Assembly: GCF_024448715.1 (NCBI RefSeq)
Contig: NZ_JAMOHZ010000010.1
Coordinates: 1-64,000, forward strand
Source of the DNA: Stutzerimonas stutzeri
GTDB lineage: Bacteria > Pseudomonadota > Gammaproteobacteria > Pseudomonadales > Pseudomonadaceae
Direction of reading: 5' to 3'
DNA length: 64,000 nt
In this document: positions 10,471-17,571 of the stretch, one piece after another
Layout of the letters: each line of letters opens with the position of its first letter
How positions within the stretch are numbered: the stretch's first letter is position 1
The notes under the pieces: generated by a model
Told to the model about the DNA's origin: nothing
Seen by the model: only the letters and a program-made list of their open reading frames with translations
Database searches by the model: none
Translations under genes and position numbers: made by a program

Positions 10471-12033
10471 GTGAGCCAAGCATTGATCGCCGCGCTGCAG
10501 AACCCGGCCCTTTATCCCCACCCGGTCGAAGGTTTCAAGGTCATCGAAACCCATATTTCCTGGGTAATTCTCACCGGCACTTACGCCTATAAAATGAAGA
10601 AACCCGTGGACTTCGGCTTTCTCAATTTCACCGACCTGGCGGCTCGCAAGCATTTTTGTGAAGAAGAGCTACGCCTGAATCAGCGCATGGCACCTGATCT
10701 GTACCTGCGCGTCCTACCGATCACCGGCATCGTTGACGCGCCGGTGATCGGCGGTAGCGGTGAGCCGATTGAGTACGTGCTGCAAATGCGTGAGTTTCCG
10801 CAGACCCAACTGATGGCTGAAGTGCAAGCTCGCGGCGAACTGACCGATGCCCACATCGACGCCCTCGCCGAGCAGATCGCGCAGTTCCACCTGAGCGTTC
10901 CCCAGGTGCCCTCCGGGCATGCACTGAACAGCGCTGAAGCAATCGTCGCGCCGATGCGGCAGAACTTCGAGCAGATCCGCCCATTACTGACAGAGCAGGC
11001 CGATCTGCAACAACTCGATGCACTGTTCGACTGGACCGAAACGAGCATTGCCCGCTTGCAGCCGTTGTTGGCACAGCGCTCCCAACACGGCTTTATCCGT
11101 GAATGTCACGGCGATCTACACCTGGGCAACGCCACGATCATTGAAGACAAAGTGGTGCTATTCGATTGCATCGAGTTCAACGAGCCCTTCCGTCTGATCG
11201 ATATCGCCTGCGACGCAGCATTCCTCGCGATGGATCTGGAAGATCGAGGACTGAAATGCCAGGCGCGGCGCTTTATCAACGGCTGGCTGGAACGCACCGG
11301 CGATTACGCCGCACTCGAACTGCTCAATCTGTACAAAGCCTATCGCGCGCTGGTGCGCGCCAAGGTCAATCTGTTCCGGCTTTATCAGGAGCAGGACGCC
11401 GTTCAGCGTCGGGTCATCCTGCGCCAGTACCGCAGTTACGCCAATCTGGCCGAAAGTTACAGTGCGATTCCGTCTCGCTTTCTAGCCATTACCCATGGCG
11501 TCTCGGCGGTGGGCAAAAGCCAAGTCGCACTACGCCTGGTCGAGGCGCTGGGCGCGCTCAGGCTGCGTTCGGATGTCGAGCGCAAGCGGCTGCATGGCGA
11601 GCAGCCTCAAGGACAATCCAGCGAGCTGGATGCTGGCATCTACAGTGCCGAAGCTGGCGAAGCCACCTATAAGCGACTGCATTCGCTAGCCGAGACGGCA
11701 CTGAATGCGGGCTTCTCGGTGGTGATCGATGCTACCTATCTCAAGCAACAGCACCGCCAAACGGCCTGGCAGGCCGCAGAATCCACCGGAGTGCCGTTCG
11801 TGATTATCGATTGCGAGGCTCCCGACGCGGTCATCGAACAATGGCTCGCGCAACGACAGGCCGAAGGCGGCGACCCATCCGATGCGACCATGGACGTAGT
11901 CAAAGCGCAGCAGGCGGCACGCGAGCCGTTGACCGAGAGCGAGCAACTGCTCAGCCGACGGGTCGATACGCCCGATGCTGGCAGCCTCGACAATCTGGTC
12001 AGCGCGATTCGCCTGCGCCTTCCTGGCATCTAA
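10471..12033 (+). CDS. Fused aminoglycoside-phosphotransferase-like / P-loop kinase protein
   Basis: The 520-residue protein has two parts. Residues about 1-330 resemble an APH/choline-kinase fold, with the catalytic HGDLHLGN and the metal-site aspartate in VLFDCIEFN. Residues about 340-520 are a P-loop NTPase (Walker A GVSAVGKS) of the gluconate-kinase/zeta-toxin-like type. The substrate is unknown, and a role in antibiotic resistance should not be assumed. The GTG giving MSQALIAAL is chosen because AAGGA lies 6 bases upstream; an ATG 6 bases earlier abuts that site. It is divergent from mrcB. Confidence 0.85.
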   Translation: MSQALIAALQNPALYPHPVEGFKVIETHISWVILTGTYAYKMKKPVDFGFLNFTDLAARKHFCEEELRLNQRMAPDLYLRVLPITGIVDAPVIGGSGEPIEYVLQMREFPQTQLMAEVQARGELTDAHIDALAEQIAQFHLSVPQVPSGHALNSAEAIVAPMRQNFEQIRPLLTEQADLQQLDALFDWTETSIARLQPLLAQRSQHGFIRECHGDLHLGNATIIEDKVVLFDCIEFNEPFRLIDIACDAAFLAMDLEDRGLKCQARRFINGWLERTGDYAALELLNLYKAYRALVRAKVNLFRLYQEQDAVQRRVILRQYRSYANLAESYSAIPSRFLAITHGVSAVGKSQVALRLVEALGALRLRSDVERKRLHGEQPQGQSSELDAGIYSAEAGEATYKRLHSLAETALNAGFSVVIDATYLKQQHRQTAWQAAESTGVPFVIIDCEAPDAVIEQWLAQRQAEGGDPSDATMDVVKAQQAAREPLTESEQLLSRRVDTPDAGSLDNLVSAIRLRLPGI

Positions 12034-12189
12034 AGATTCGAGAGCTGGCGGCGTTGCGCTGGATGCGACAACATTGATCAAGCACCGCTGCGGGCAGAAG
12101 CCGGCGGTGCTTCTATACTTGCACGGTCTGCCTGCGGAAATTGACCATGCCCCACTGCGTTCTGCTATTGCTGCCACCGGATCGCCGCT

Positions 12190-12942
12190 ATGGGTGATAG
12201 CGTCCAGCTTTTCTCGATCCGTTCGGAAGATTACGCCCAGTTCCGGCCAACTTACCCGGACAGTCTGTTCCGCTGGCTTGCTGAGCAATGCGCACAACCC
12301 CGCTGCGCTCTCGACATCGCCGCCGGTAGCGGCCAGGCGACTCTTCCTCTACTGGTCCACTTCGATACCGTGCTTGCCTGCGATGCCAGTCCTGATCAGT
12401 TGATCAGCGGCAGGACCTGGCAATCGGCACAGCGTTTCGCTGCTCGGGCAGAGCAGCTGCCCCTGCGCGATGGCTTGGCTGATCTGATTGTGGTTGCCCA
12501 GGCGCTGCACTGGTTCGCTACTCCAGCGTTCTTTTCAGAAGCGACTCGAGCGCTCAACCCGGATGGTCTGTTCTGCGCGTGGTGCTACAGCCTGCTTCGT
12601 ATCGACCCTGCGGTGGATGCCGTCATTGCCCGCCTACATGGCGAAACGCTGCGCGGCTACTGGCCGCAAGGACGTGCCAGCGTCGATGCCGGCTATCGCG
12701 ACATTCAGGTGCCCTTCGAAACCATCGAACCGCCGGATTTTGCCATCGAGGCGCTCTGGAACCTGCCCCAGTTGCTTGGCTACTTGCGCACCTGGTCGGC
12801 AGTGAGGCAATGGCAGCAAGCCCACGGCAAAGATCCGGTGACCCAGCTAGAACCCGAGCTTGCAAGCCTGTGGGGCGATCCGGATCGACAACGCAGGGTT
12901 CGCTGGCCGCTTCACTTCCTCGCCGGTTATCCGGGCCGATAG
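12190..12942 (+). CDS. Class I SAM-dependent methyltransferase
   Basis: The 250-residue protein has a Rossmann-fold methyltransferase domain with motif I ALDIAAGSGQATLPL and an acidic motif II (VLACDASP). It has the post-I region DLIVVAQALHWF seen in methyltransferase type 11 proteins related to trans-aconitate and small-molecule enzymes. The substrate cannot be read from sequence. The ribosome site before the ATG is weak. It lies 9 bases upstream of the TfoX-domain gene on the same strand, so they are probably co-transcribed. Confidence 0.8.
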   Translation: MGDSVQLFSIRSEDYAQFRPTYPDSLFRWLAEQCAQPRCALDIAAGSGQATLPLLVHFDTVLACDASPDQLISGRTWQSAQRFAARAEQLPLRDGLADLIVVAQALHWFATPAFFSEATRALNPDGLFCAWCYSLLRIDPAVDAVIARLHGETLRGYWPQGRASVDAGYRDIQVPFETIEPPDFAIEALWNLPQLLGYLRTWSAVRQWQQAHGKDPVTQLEPELASLWGDPDRQRRVRWPLHFLAGYPGR

Positions 12943-12951
12943 GAGCCACTC

Positions 12952-13224
12952 ATGCACGACGAGCTGCTGACCTTGAAGAACCTGGGCAAGACATCTGCGC
13001 AATGGCTGCACGCGTCAGGCATCCACACCGCCGATGATCTGCGCCGGCTCGGTTCGGTCAGCGCCTACCAAGCGGTCAAATCACGAGGATTCAATGCATC
13101 CCGAGTATTGCTGTACGCCATTGAAGGAGCGCTGCGTGACACAAACTGGAAAGAACTGCCAGATACCCTCAAGAGCGAGCTGAACCAGCATTTGAATAGT
13201 TGCCACCGCGGCAACAAGAGCTAG
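12952..13224 (+). CDS. TfoX/Sxy C-terminal-domain protein
   Basis: The 90-residue protein matches only the C-terminal helix-hairpin-helix-like domain of TfoX/Sxy (LKNLGKTSAQWLHASGIHTADDLRRLG). The N-terminal TfoX domain that co-activates competence genes with CRP in Haemophilus and Vibrio is absent. Stand-alone versions are common in Pseudomonas, with no proven role in transformation. GGAG lies 6 bases before the ATG. The gene sits between a methyltransferase gene and a cAMP-binding protein gene, a suggestive but unproven neighbour for a Sxy-like factor. Confidence 0.82.
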   Translation: MHDELLTLKNLGKTSAQWLHASGIHTADDLRRLGSVSAYQAVKSRGFNASRVLLYAIEGALRDTNWKELPDTLKSELNQHLNSCHRGNKS

Positions 13225-13330
13225 CTCACAACCTCTACGTGGCGAGATTTACTCCTTAGCACCTGCGGCCTTATTGTCAGCGCGCGCATCGCTCAACCTT
13301 TGCAAGCTCGCAGGCTCAAGGACTACCGTC

Positions 13331-14128
13331 ATGTATCTACTCGGGGAACAACCGGCCTACGCCGATCGACTGATCAATCGCCTGCAAGGGATCCCCGCCC
13401 AGCTATTGGAAGGCCTCGCACCCTCCGGCTCTGCTATTGAAGTCAAGTGTTCCGATGATTTGAGCAGCGAGCTGCCTGAACAGCAGTTGTTCGTCATCGA
13501 GAGCGGGCTACTGCATGCGCTGGTGGACGAGCGGCCACTGTTCTACATGCAGGAAGGGGACATCCTGGGTCTCCGCCAAGGCATCGAGTTGCCGGTCTGT
13601 CGTTATCGAAGTGAAGAGTCGATTCGCCTGATTCCCTATTCGCGCAGTGCGGTATTCCAACATATTCACGCCGATCAACGCCGACAGGAACTCTTTACCC
13701 AATATCTGATTGGCCAGACGGCCCTGCTGTCCGATGCCCTCGCTCGGCTGAAGCAACCCGAGATCCATCCGACGACGGGTTTTCAGCATTTCGCGGCCGG
13801 CGAAGAACTGATCCATCAGGGCGACGATGCAGATAACGTTTTCATCATCATCGAAGGGCACGCCGAAGCGATTGTCGACGGGCAAAAGGTCGGCGACGTG
13901 CAACGCGATGAAATTTTCGGTGCGATGGCTGTATTCACTCGGGAAAAACGTAGCGCGACCGTCGTCGCCACCACGGCCTGTACCGTCATGGTGATACCCA
14001 AGGATCAATTTCTCAGCTTGATGCAGAGCAATCCGAAAATTGCCCACAGCCTGATAGAAAGCATGGCCAGACGCATCGATCTGCTCAACAAGGAAGTTAC
14101 CCAGTTGCGGCTGCCGATCTCCGCTTGA
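13331..14128 (+). CDS. cbpA: Cyclic-nucleotide-binding-domain protein (CbpA-like)
   Basis: The 265-residue protein has a degenerate N-terminal cNMP-binding-like domain (about 1-130) and a recognisable C-terminal one (about 138-255: FQHFAAGEELIHQGDDAD, then FGAMAVF, then RSATVVAT). No helix-turn-helix follows, so it is not a CRP-type DNA binder. The P. aeruginosa gene in this position (cbpA) is, as I recall, a Vfr/cAMP target encoding a cAMP-binding protein. In FGAMA the usual Glu of the phosphate-binding cassette (FGE) is Ala. The ATG has AAGGA 8 bases upstream; a longer 284-residue reading lacks one. Confidence 0.85.
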   Translation: MYLLGEQPAYADRLINRLQGIPAQLLEGLAPSGSAIEVKCSDDLSSELPEQQLFVIESGLLHALVDERPLFYMQEGDILGLRQGIELPVCRYRSEESIRLIPYSRSAVFQHIHADQRRQELFTQYLIGQTALLSDALARLKQPEIHPTTGFQHFAAGEELIHQGDDADNVFIIIEGHAEAIVDGQKVGDVQRDEIFGAMAVFTREKRSATVVATTACTVMVIPKDQFLSLMQSNPKIAHSLIESMARRIDLLNKEVTQLRLPISA

Positions 14129-14173
14129 AGGCTCACCAGAGGCCTTTCTAGTCTGATATTCTCAAATCAATTG

Positions 14174-14201
14174 TTGACTATGAAATGAGAATTGTTATTA
14201 T
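14174..14201 (+). promoter_or_regulatory. prrF promoter with overlapping Fur box
   Basis: TTGACT (14174-14179), a 16-base spacer and TATTAT (14196-14201) form a good sigma70 promoter. A Fur box, AAATGAGAATTGTTATT at 14183-14199, fills the spacer and -10. It matches most positions of the GATAATGATAATCATTATC consensus. This arrangement means iron-loaded Fur represses the sRNA. Confidence 0.85.
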
Positions 14202-14207
14202 TAGCAC

Positions 14208-14319
14208 CACTGGTCGCGAGGCCAGTTGGTAAGCTGAAAGACCAGGCAGTCGGACTTTCAGATTATCTCCTCATCAGGCTAATCACGGTTTTGACCCGGC
14301 TCTTGCCGGGTCTTTTTTT
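14208..14319 (+). ncRNA. prrF: PrrF iron-responsive regulatory sRNA
   Basis: About 110 bases run from just downstream of the Fur-controlled promoter to a strong terminator. The sequence carries the PrrF hallmarks: a 5' CTGGTCGCGAGGCCAG hairpin, and the single-stranded core CAGATTATCTCCTCATCAGG followed by CTAATCACGG that pairs with iron-protein mRNAs such as sodB and sdh. PrrF is the Pseudomonas functional analogue of RyhB. It lies between cbpA and phuW, as in P. aeruginosa, but there is one copy where P. aeruginosa has a tandem pair. Confidence 0.92.
14293..14319 (+). terminator. Rho-independent terminator of prrF
   Basis: An 8-base GC-rich stem (GACCCGGC / GCCGGGTC) with a TCTT loop is followed by seven T residues. 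It also helps separate prrF from the convergent phuW gene. Confidence 0.95.
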
Positions 14320-14340
14320 GCCTGCAAAAATGCACTCGCC

Positions 14341-15231
14341 TTAATTCTGGTTTCTGAGCTTTTCGGGAAATGCATCACAAAGGTCTTGTCGCGCCTGGGC
14401 CGGAGTAAACCAGACGAAATCGGCTTGTTTCGCCTCCACCGCTTCCCCGGTCTCGGCAAGCATCAATATACGTACGTCGGCGGCTCCGCCATTTCCTAGA
14501 TGCAAAGGCACCCCGAGATCACGCCTTACGTGAAAGGCACCAGCCAACAACATCGCCGGCTTCGGCGCCACCTCTAATTGCTGAGCCATTCGGCGGTCGC
14601 GTTGCTGCTGCACTGCAAGCATTGCCGGTAGTTGCGCCTCGGGCAGCAGGCCGCAGTGAGAAACCCGGATCTGCGCCAGCAGAGTGTCTTGTACCTTCGC
14701 CGTAGCGGCCGCACCGGTAAGCAGCGGCTCGCTGCGGTAGATGCTGAATATTTCCGCATGATCAAGGTTCGCCTGCAGTAATGGATAAGGCTGTGCCAGA
14801 GCGTACTCGACTAGCGGCGCGTACAGCTCCCATTTCCAACCGCTCTGCCATCCCAACGCCGCTGGCAGGTCCGCTGGCCGCCGCCCTCGCGCAATAAACT
14901 CCTGTACGCTCGCAACCCTCTCCTGCTGATCGGGGTTGAGCATTTCCAACAAAACGCTGCCCTGCTCGCGCCGCTGTGCCAGCGCTTGAAGTAGCCAGCG
15001 CTGCAGGGCGTGATGGTCAGGATTGTCATGACGTTCACCAACCAGGACTCGATCGGCATCGGCCAGTTCGCTCAATAGCTGTTGCGGCGAAAGCCGCTCG
15101 CCGCTGCGCAGATCAACGATCTGACCCAGATCCGGATGATCGAGGCCTTCGGGGCTCTGCCAAGCCGGCAGGGATGGCATCGATTGGCACGCGGTGAGCA
15201 GAATCACGGCGACGGGCAAGAAAAATCGCAT
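14341..15231 (-). CDS. phuW: ChaN/PhuW-type haem-binding lipoprotein
   Basis: ChaN-family lipoproteins bind haem and are thought to help haem utilisation at the outer membrane. The 296-residue precursor has a lipobox (LLTAC) and the ChaN domain with VGERHDNPDHH near residue 70 and GAFHVRRDLGVPLHL toward the end, both rich in possible haem ligands. The ATG is chosen because GAGGGG lies 5 bases upstream; a GTG 6 bases earlier overlaps that site. It is the last gene of a phuU-phuV-phuW operon and converges on prrF. Confidence 0.85.
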   Translation of the reverse strand: MRFFLPVAVILLTACQSMPSLPAWQSPEGLDHPDLGQIVDLRSGERLSPQQLLSELADADRVLVGERHDNPDHHALQRWLLQALAQRREQGSVLLEMLNPDQQERVASVQEFIARGRRPADLPAALGWQSGWKWELYAPLVEYALAQPYPLLQANLDHAEIFSIYRSEPLLTGAAATAKVQDTLLAQIRVSHCGLLPEAQLPAMLAVQQQRDRRMAQQLEVAPKPAMLLAGAFHVRRDLGVPLHLGNGGAADVRILMLAETGEAVEAKQADFVWFTPAQARQDLCDAFPEKLRNQN

Positions 15232-15240
15232 CTGCACCCC

Positions 15241-16008
15241 TCAACGGGCAATGACAAGTGGATGACCACGCTCCGGGTGCTGCTGTATCAGCACCTCGAG
15301 ACCGAATACGGACTTCAGCGGCTCAGCACGCAGCACTTGATCCGGCGCACCACATAACCGGGCGCGCCCATCGGCGAGCAGCAGCAGGCGATCACAATAA
15401 CGCGCGGCGAGATTCAGATCGTGCAGGATCACCAGCGCCGCGCCGCCCTGTTCGGCAAAGCGCCGTACCGACTGCAGAATGCTATGTTGGTGCGCTGGGT
15501 CGAGCATGGCGGTGGGTTCGTCGAGCAGTAGCACCTGCCCGGAGCCACCCGGCCAAAGTTGCGCGAGAACGCGCGCTAAGTGCACGCGTTGTTGCTCGCC
15601 GCCGGACAGCGTCAGGTAGTTACGTCGGGCCAGATGTTGGACGTCCGCGGCGTGCAATGCGGCCGCGATGATCTGGTCATCAAACTTGCGGCCGCTGGCA
15701 TGGGGCAATCGACCGAGGCCGACTACGTCCTCCACCAAGAACCCGAAGCTCAGACTCGAGCTTTGCGGCAGCACCGCCAGGCAGCGCGCGCGCTCAGGCC
15801 CATCCCAGGCGTGCAGCGGCTTTTGATGCAGCAGTACCTGTCCGGTACCGACCGCCAGCTCGCCACTCAGAGCGCCGAGCAAGGTGCTTTTGCCAGCACC
15901 GTTGGGGCCCAGCACTCCTAAGACTTCGCCAGCCGCCAATTGGAGGTCAATATCGTGGAGTACCGTCGCGGCACCGCGGCGTACCGAAATCCCCTGGGCC
16001 TGGAGCAT
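15241..16008 (-). CDS. phuV: Haem ABC transporter ATP-binding protein
   Basis: This is the HmuV/PhuV-type ATPase that powers haem import across the inner membrane with PhuU. The 255 residues include Walker A (GPNGAGKST), signature [18 protein letters not shown], Walker B ([12 protein letters not shown]) and the switch histidine ([11 protein letters not shown]). The ATG shares its A with the phuU stop (TGATG), indicating coupling. The periplasmic haem-binding protein PhuT and receptor PhuR that normally complete the system are not in this window. Confidence 0.92.
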   Translation of the reverse strand: MLQAQGISVRRGAATVLHDIDLQLAAGEVLGVLGPNGAGKSTLLGALSGELAVGTGQVLLHQKPLHAWDGPERARCLAVLPQSSSLSFGFLVEDVVGLGRLPHASGRKFDDQIIAAALHAADVQHLARRNYLTLSGGEQQRVHLARVLAQLWPGGSGQVLLLDEPTAMLDPAHQHSILQSVRRFAEQGGAALVILHDLNLAARYCDRLLLLADGRARLCGAPDQVLRAEPLKSVFGLEVLIQQHPERGHPLVIAR

Positions 16009-17042
16009 CAGCGTCGCCCTCGCAGCAACAGGTATAGAAAGAAGGGTGCGCCCAGCAAAGCGGTAACGATACCGATCGGCAGCTCGGCGGGCGCCAGCAT
16101 AAGCCGCGCCAGCACGTCAGCCAGCAGTAGCAGACTACCGCCCGCTATCGCCGAAGCTGGCAGCAGTAAGCGGTGGTCGGGTCCGACCACCAGACGCATT
16201 AGATGCGGGACCACCAGCCCGACGAAGCCGATCATGCCGGCTGCGGCCACTGCCGCGCCGACACCCATTGCCGTGCAGAACACCAGTTCGCGCTTGAGCC
16301 GCTCGACGTCGAACCCCAAATGACGCGCCTCGGACTCGCCAAGCAGCAGCGCATTCAGCGCTTGGGCTCGCCGCGGCAACCAGAAGGCGACTGCCACCGT
16401 CACCAGCAGGAGCGGCCAGAGCCGTGCATAGCTGGCACCGTTGAGGCTGCCCAGATTCCAGAAGGTCAGGGTTCGCAGTGTGGTGTCATCGGCAAGATAG
16501 GTAAAAAGCCCGATTGCCGCGCCAGCCAGGGCGGTCAGCGCGATGCCAGCGAGCAGCATCGTGGCGACGTGAGTGCGACCATCGCGACGCCCGAGGCGAT
16601 ACACCAATGCGGTGACGCCGAGACCGCCGATGAAAGCGCTAAGCGACAGCAGATAGGGCTCCAATAACGTCGGGATACCGCCTGCCAGCTCACCGCCGAC
16701 AATGGTCACGGCGGCGCCCAGCGCAGCACCACTGGACACTCCGATCAAGCCCGGGTCCGCCAGTGGATTGCGAAACAACCCTTGCATGGCGACACCGGAC
16801 AACGCGAGCACCGCGCCGACGGCCATCCCGAGCAAAGCACGCGGCAAACGTATCTGCCCGAGAATGAGCTCGGCCTGCCCGACTTTTTCACCAAGCGGAA
16901 TGCCAAGCAGGCGGAGCATGGCTTGCAGAGTGTCGTCGAGCGACAGGCTGACCGGCCCCAACGCGAGCGAAAGCCAGAAGGCAACCAGCCACAACAGGCC
17001 CAGCGAAAGGAACAAGGGGCGTGCGGATAGCACAGAGCTCAT
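16008..17042 (-). CDS. phuU: Haem ABC transporter permease (FecCD family)
   Basis: PhuU is the inner-membrane channel of the haem importer. The protein has about 344 residues and about ten helices. It has the FecCD-family regions [19 protein letters not shown] and [13 protein letters not shown] (the coupling helix that contacts the ATPase). The start is uncertain: an in-frame ATG at 17087 adds 15 residues and neither start has a clear ribosome site. It is first of phuU-phuV-phuW. No Fur box is visible between it and the divergent Rieske gene, so its iron control may differ from P. aeruginosa. Confidence 0.88.
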   Translation of the reverse strand: MSSVLSARPLFLSLGLLWLVAFWLSLALGPVSLSLDDTLQAMLRLLGIPLGEKVGQAELILGQIRLPRALLGMAVGAVLALSGVAMQGLFRNPLADPGLIGVSSGAALGAAVTIVGGELAGGIPTLLEPYLLSLSAFIGGLGVTALVYRLGRRDGRTHVATMLLAGIALTALAGAAIGLFTYLADDTTLRTLTFWNLGSLNGASYARLWPLLLVTVAVAFWLPRRAQALNALLLGESEARHLGFDVERLKRELVFCTAMGVGAAVAAAGMIGFVGLVVPHLMRLVVGPDHRLLLPASAIAGGSLLLLADVLARLMLAPAELPIGIVTALLGAPFFLYLLLRGRR

Positions 17043-17176
17043 CAATAGCGTCGTCAGTTGGAAGTCGACGCGAAGAATAAAAGCCATCCCATAGGTCCGC
17101 CAGTACTAATCCGAACAGAGCCCTGCGCTAAATGGAATTGCCTAAGCGATAATCCCGGTTCCACCGTGGAGGTAAC

Positions 17177-17500
17177 ATGATCCGATTGTGCGCCGCGAGC
17201 GAAGTCGCGGAAGGCAATAGCAAAGGCCTGGAGATAAAGGGTCAACGCCTGCTTGTCGTGCGCAAGGACGGCGCCCTGTATGGCTACGAAAATAGCTGTC
17301 CGCACCGCGGGACTCCGCTGGAATGGCAGCCTGACCAGTTTCTCGACAGCAGTGGCAGCCTCATCCAGTGCGCCATACACGGTGCGCTGTTTCTCATCGA
17401 TAGCGGTGAATGCGTGGCAGGCCCCTGCGCCGGCCAGGCGCTGCGCGCGCTAACCATTGTCGAACGCGACGGCACAATCTGGTTACAGAACACGCGCTAG
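17177..17500 (+). CDS. Rieske-type [2Fe-2S] ferredoxin
   Basis: The 107-residue single-domain protein carries both Rieske cluster motifs: C-P-H in NSCPHRGTPLEW and C-x-x-H in QCAIHGALF. It thus binds a [2Fe-2S] cluster through two Cys and two His. The size fits soluble dioxygenase-type ferredoxins or NirD-like proteins, but no oxygenase or nitrite reductase gene is nearby. GGAGG lies just before the ATG. It precedes dsbD by 71 bases on the same strand and may be co-transcribed. Its redox partner cannot be inferred. Confidence 0.88.
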   Translation: MIRLCAASEVAEGNSKGLEIKGQRLLVVRKDGALYGYENSCPHRGTPLEWQPDQFLDSSGSLIQCAIHGALFLIDSGECVAGPCAGQALRALTIVERDGTIWLQNTR

Positions 17501-17571
17501 TGCGACGTTGCGCCCGGGCGACGATTCATCACCTTGGGTATCATGCCGCCATTGTTACCTGTGAGATGACT

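Noticed and set aside
10471..12033. Aminoglycoside resistance gene
   Set aside because: The APH-like fold is shared by many metabolic kinases. The fused P-loop domain and chromosomal core location do not support a resistance role.
14129..14340. Second PrrF copy or PrrH-type tandem
   Set aside because: Only one core, one Fur box and one terminator are present in the cbpA-phuW gap.
17043..17176. Fur box upstream of phuU or the Rieske gene
   Set aside because: No stretch approached the 19-base Fur consensus, unlike the clear box at prrF.
17410..17571. N-terminal extension of dsbD
   Set aside because: The extension overlaps the Rieske gene, is basic and non-conserved, and would bury the obvious signal peptide starting at 17572.
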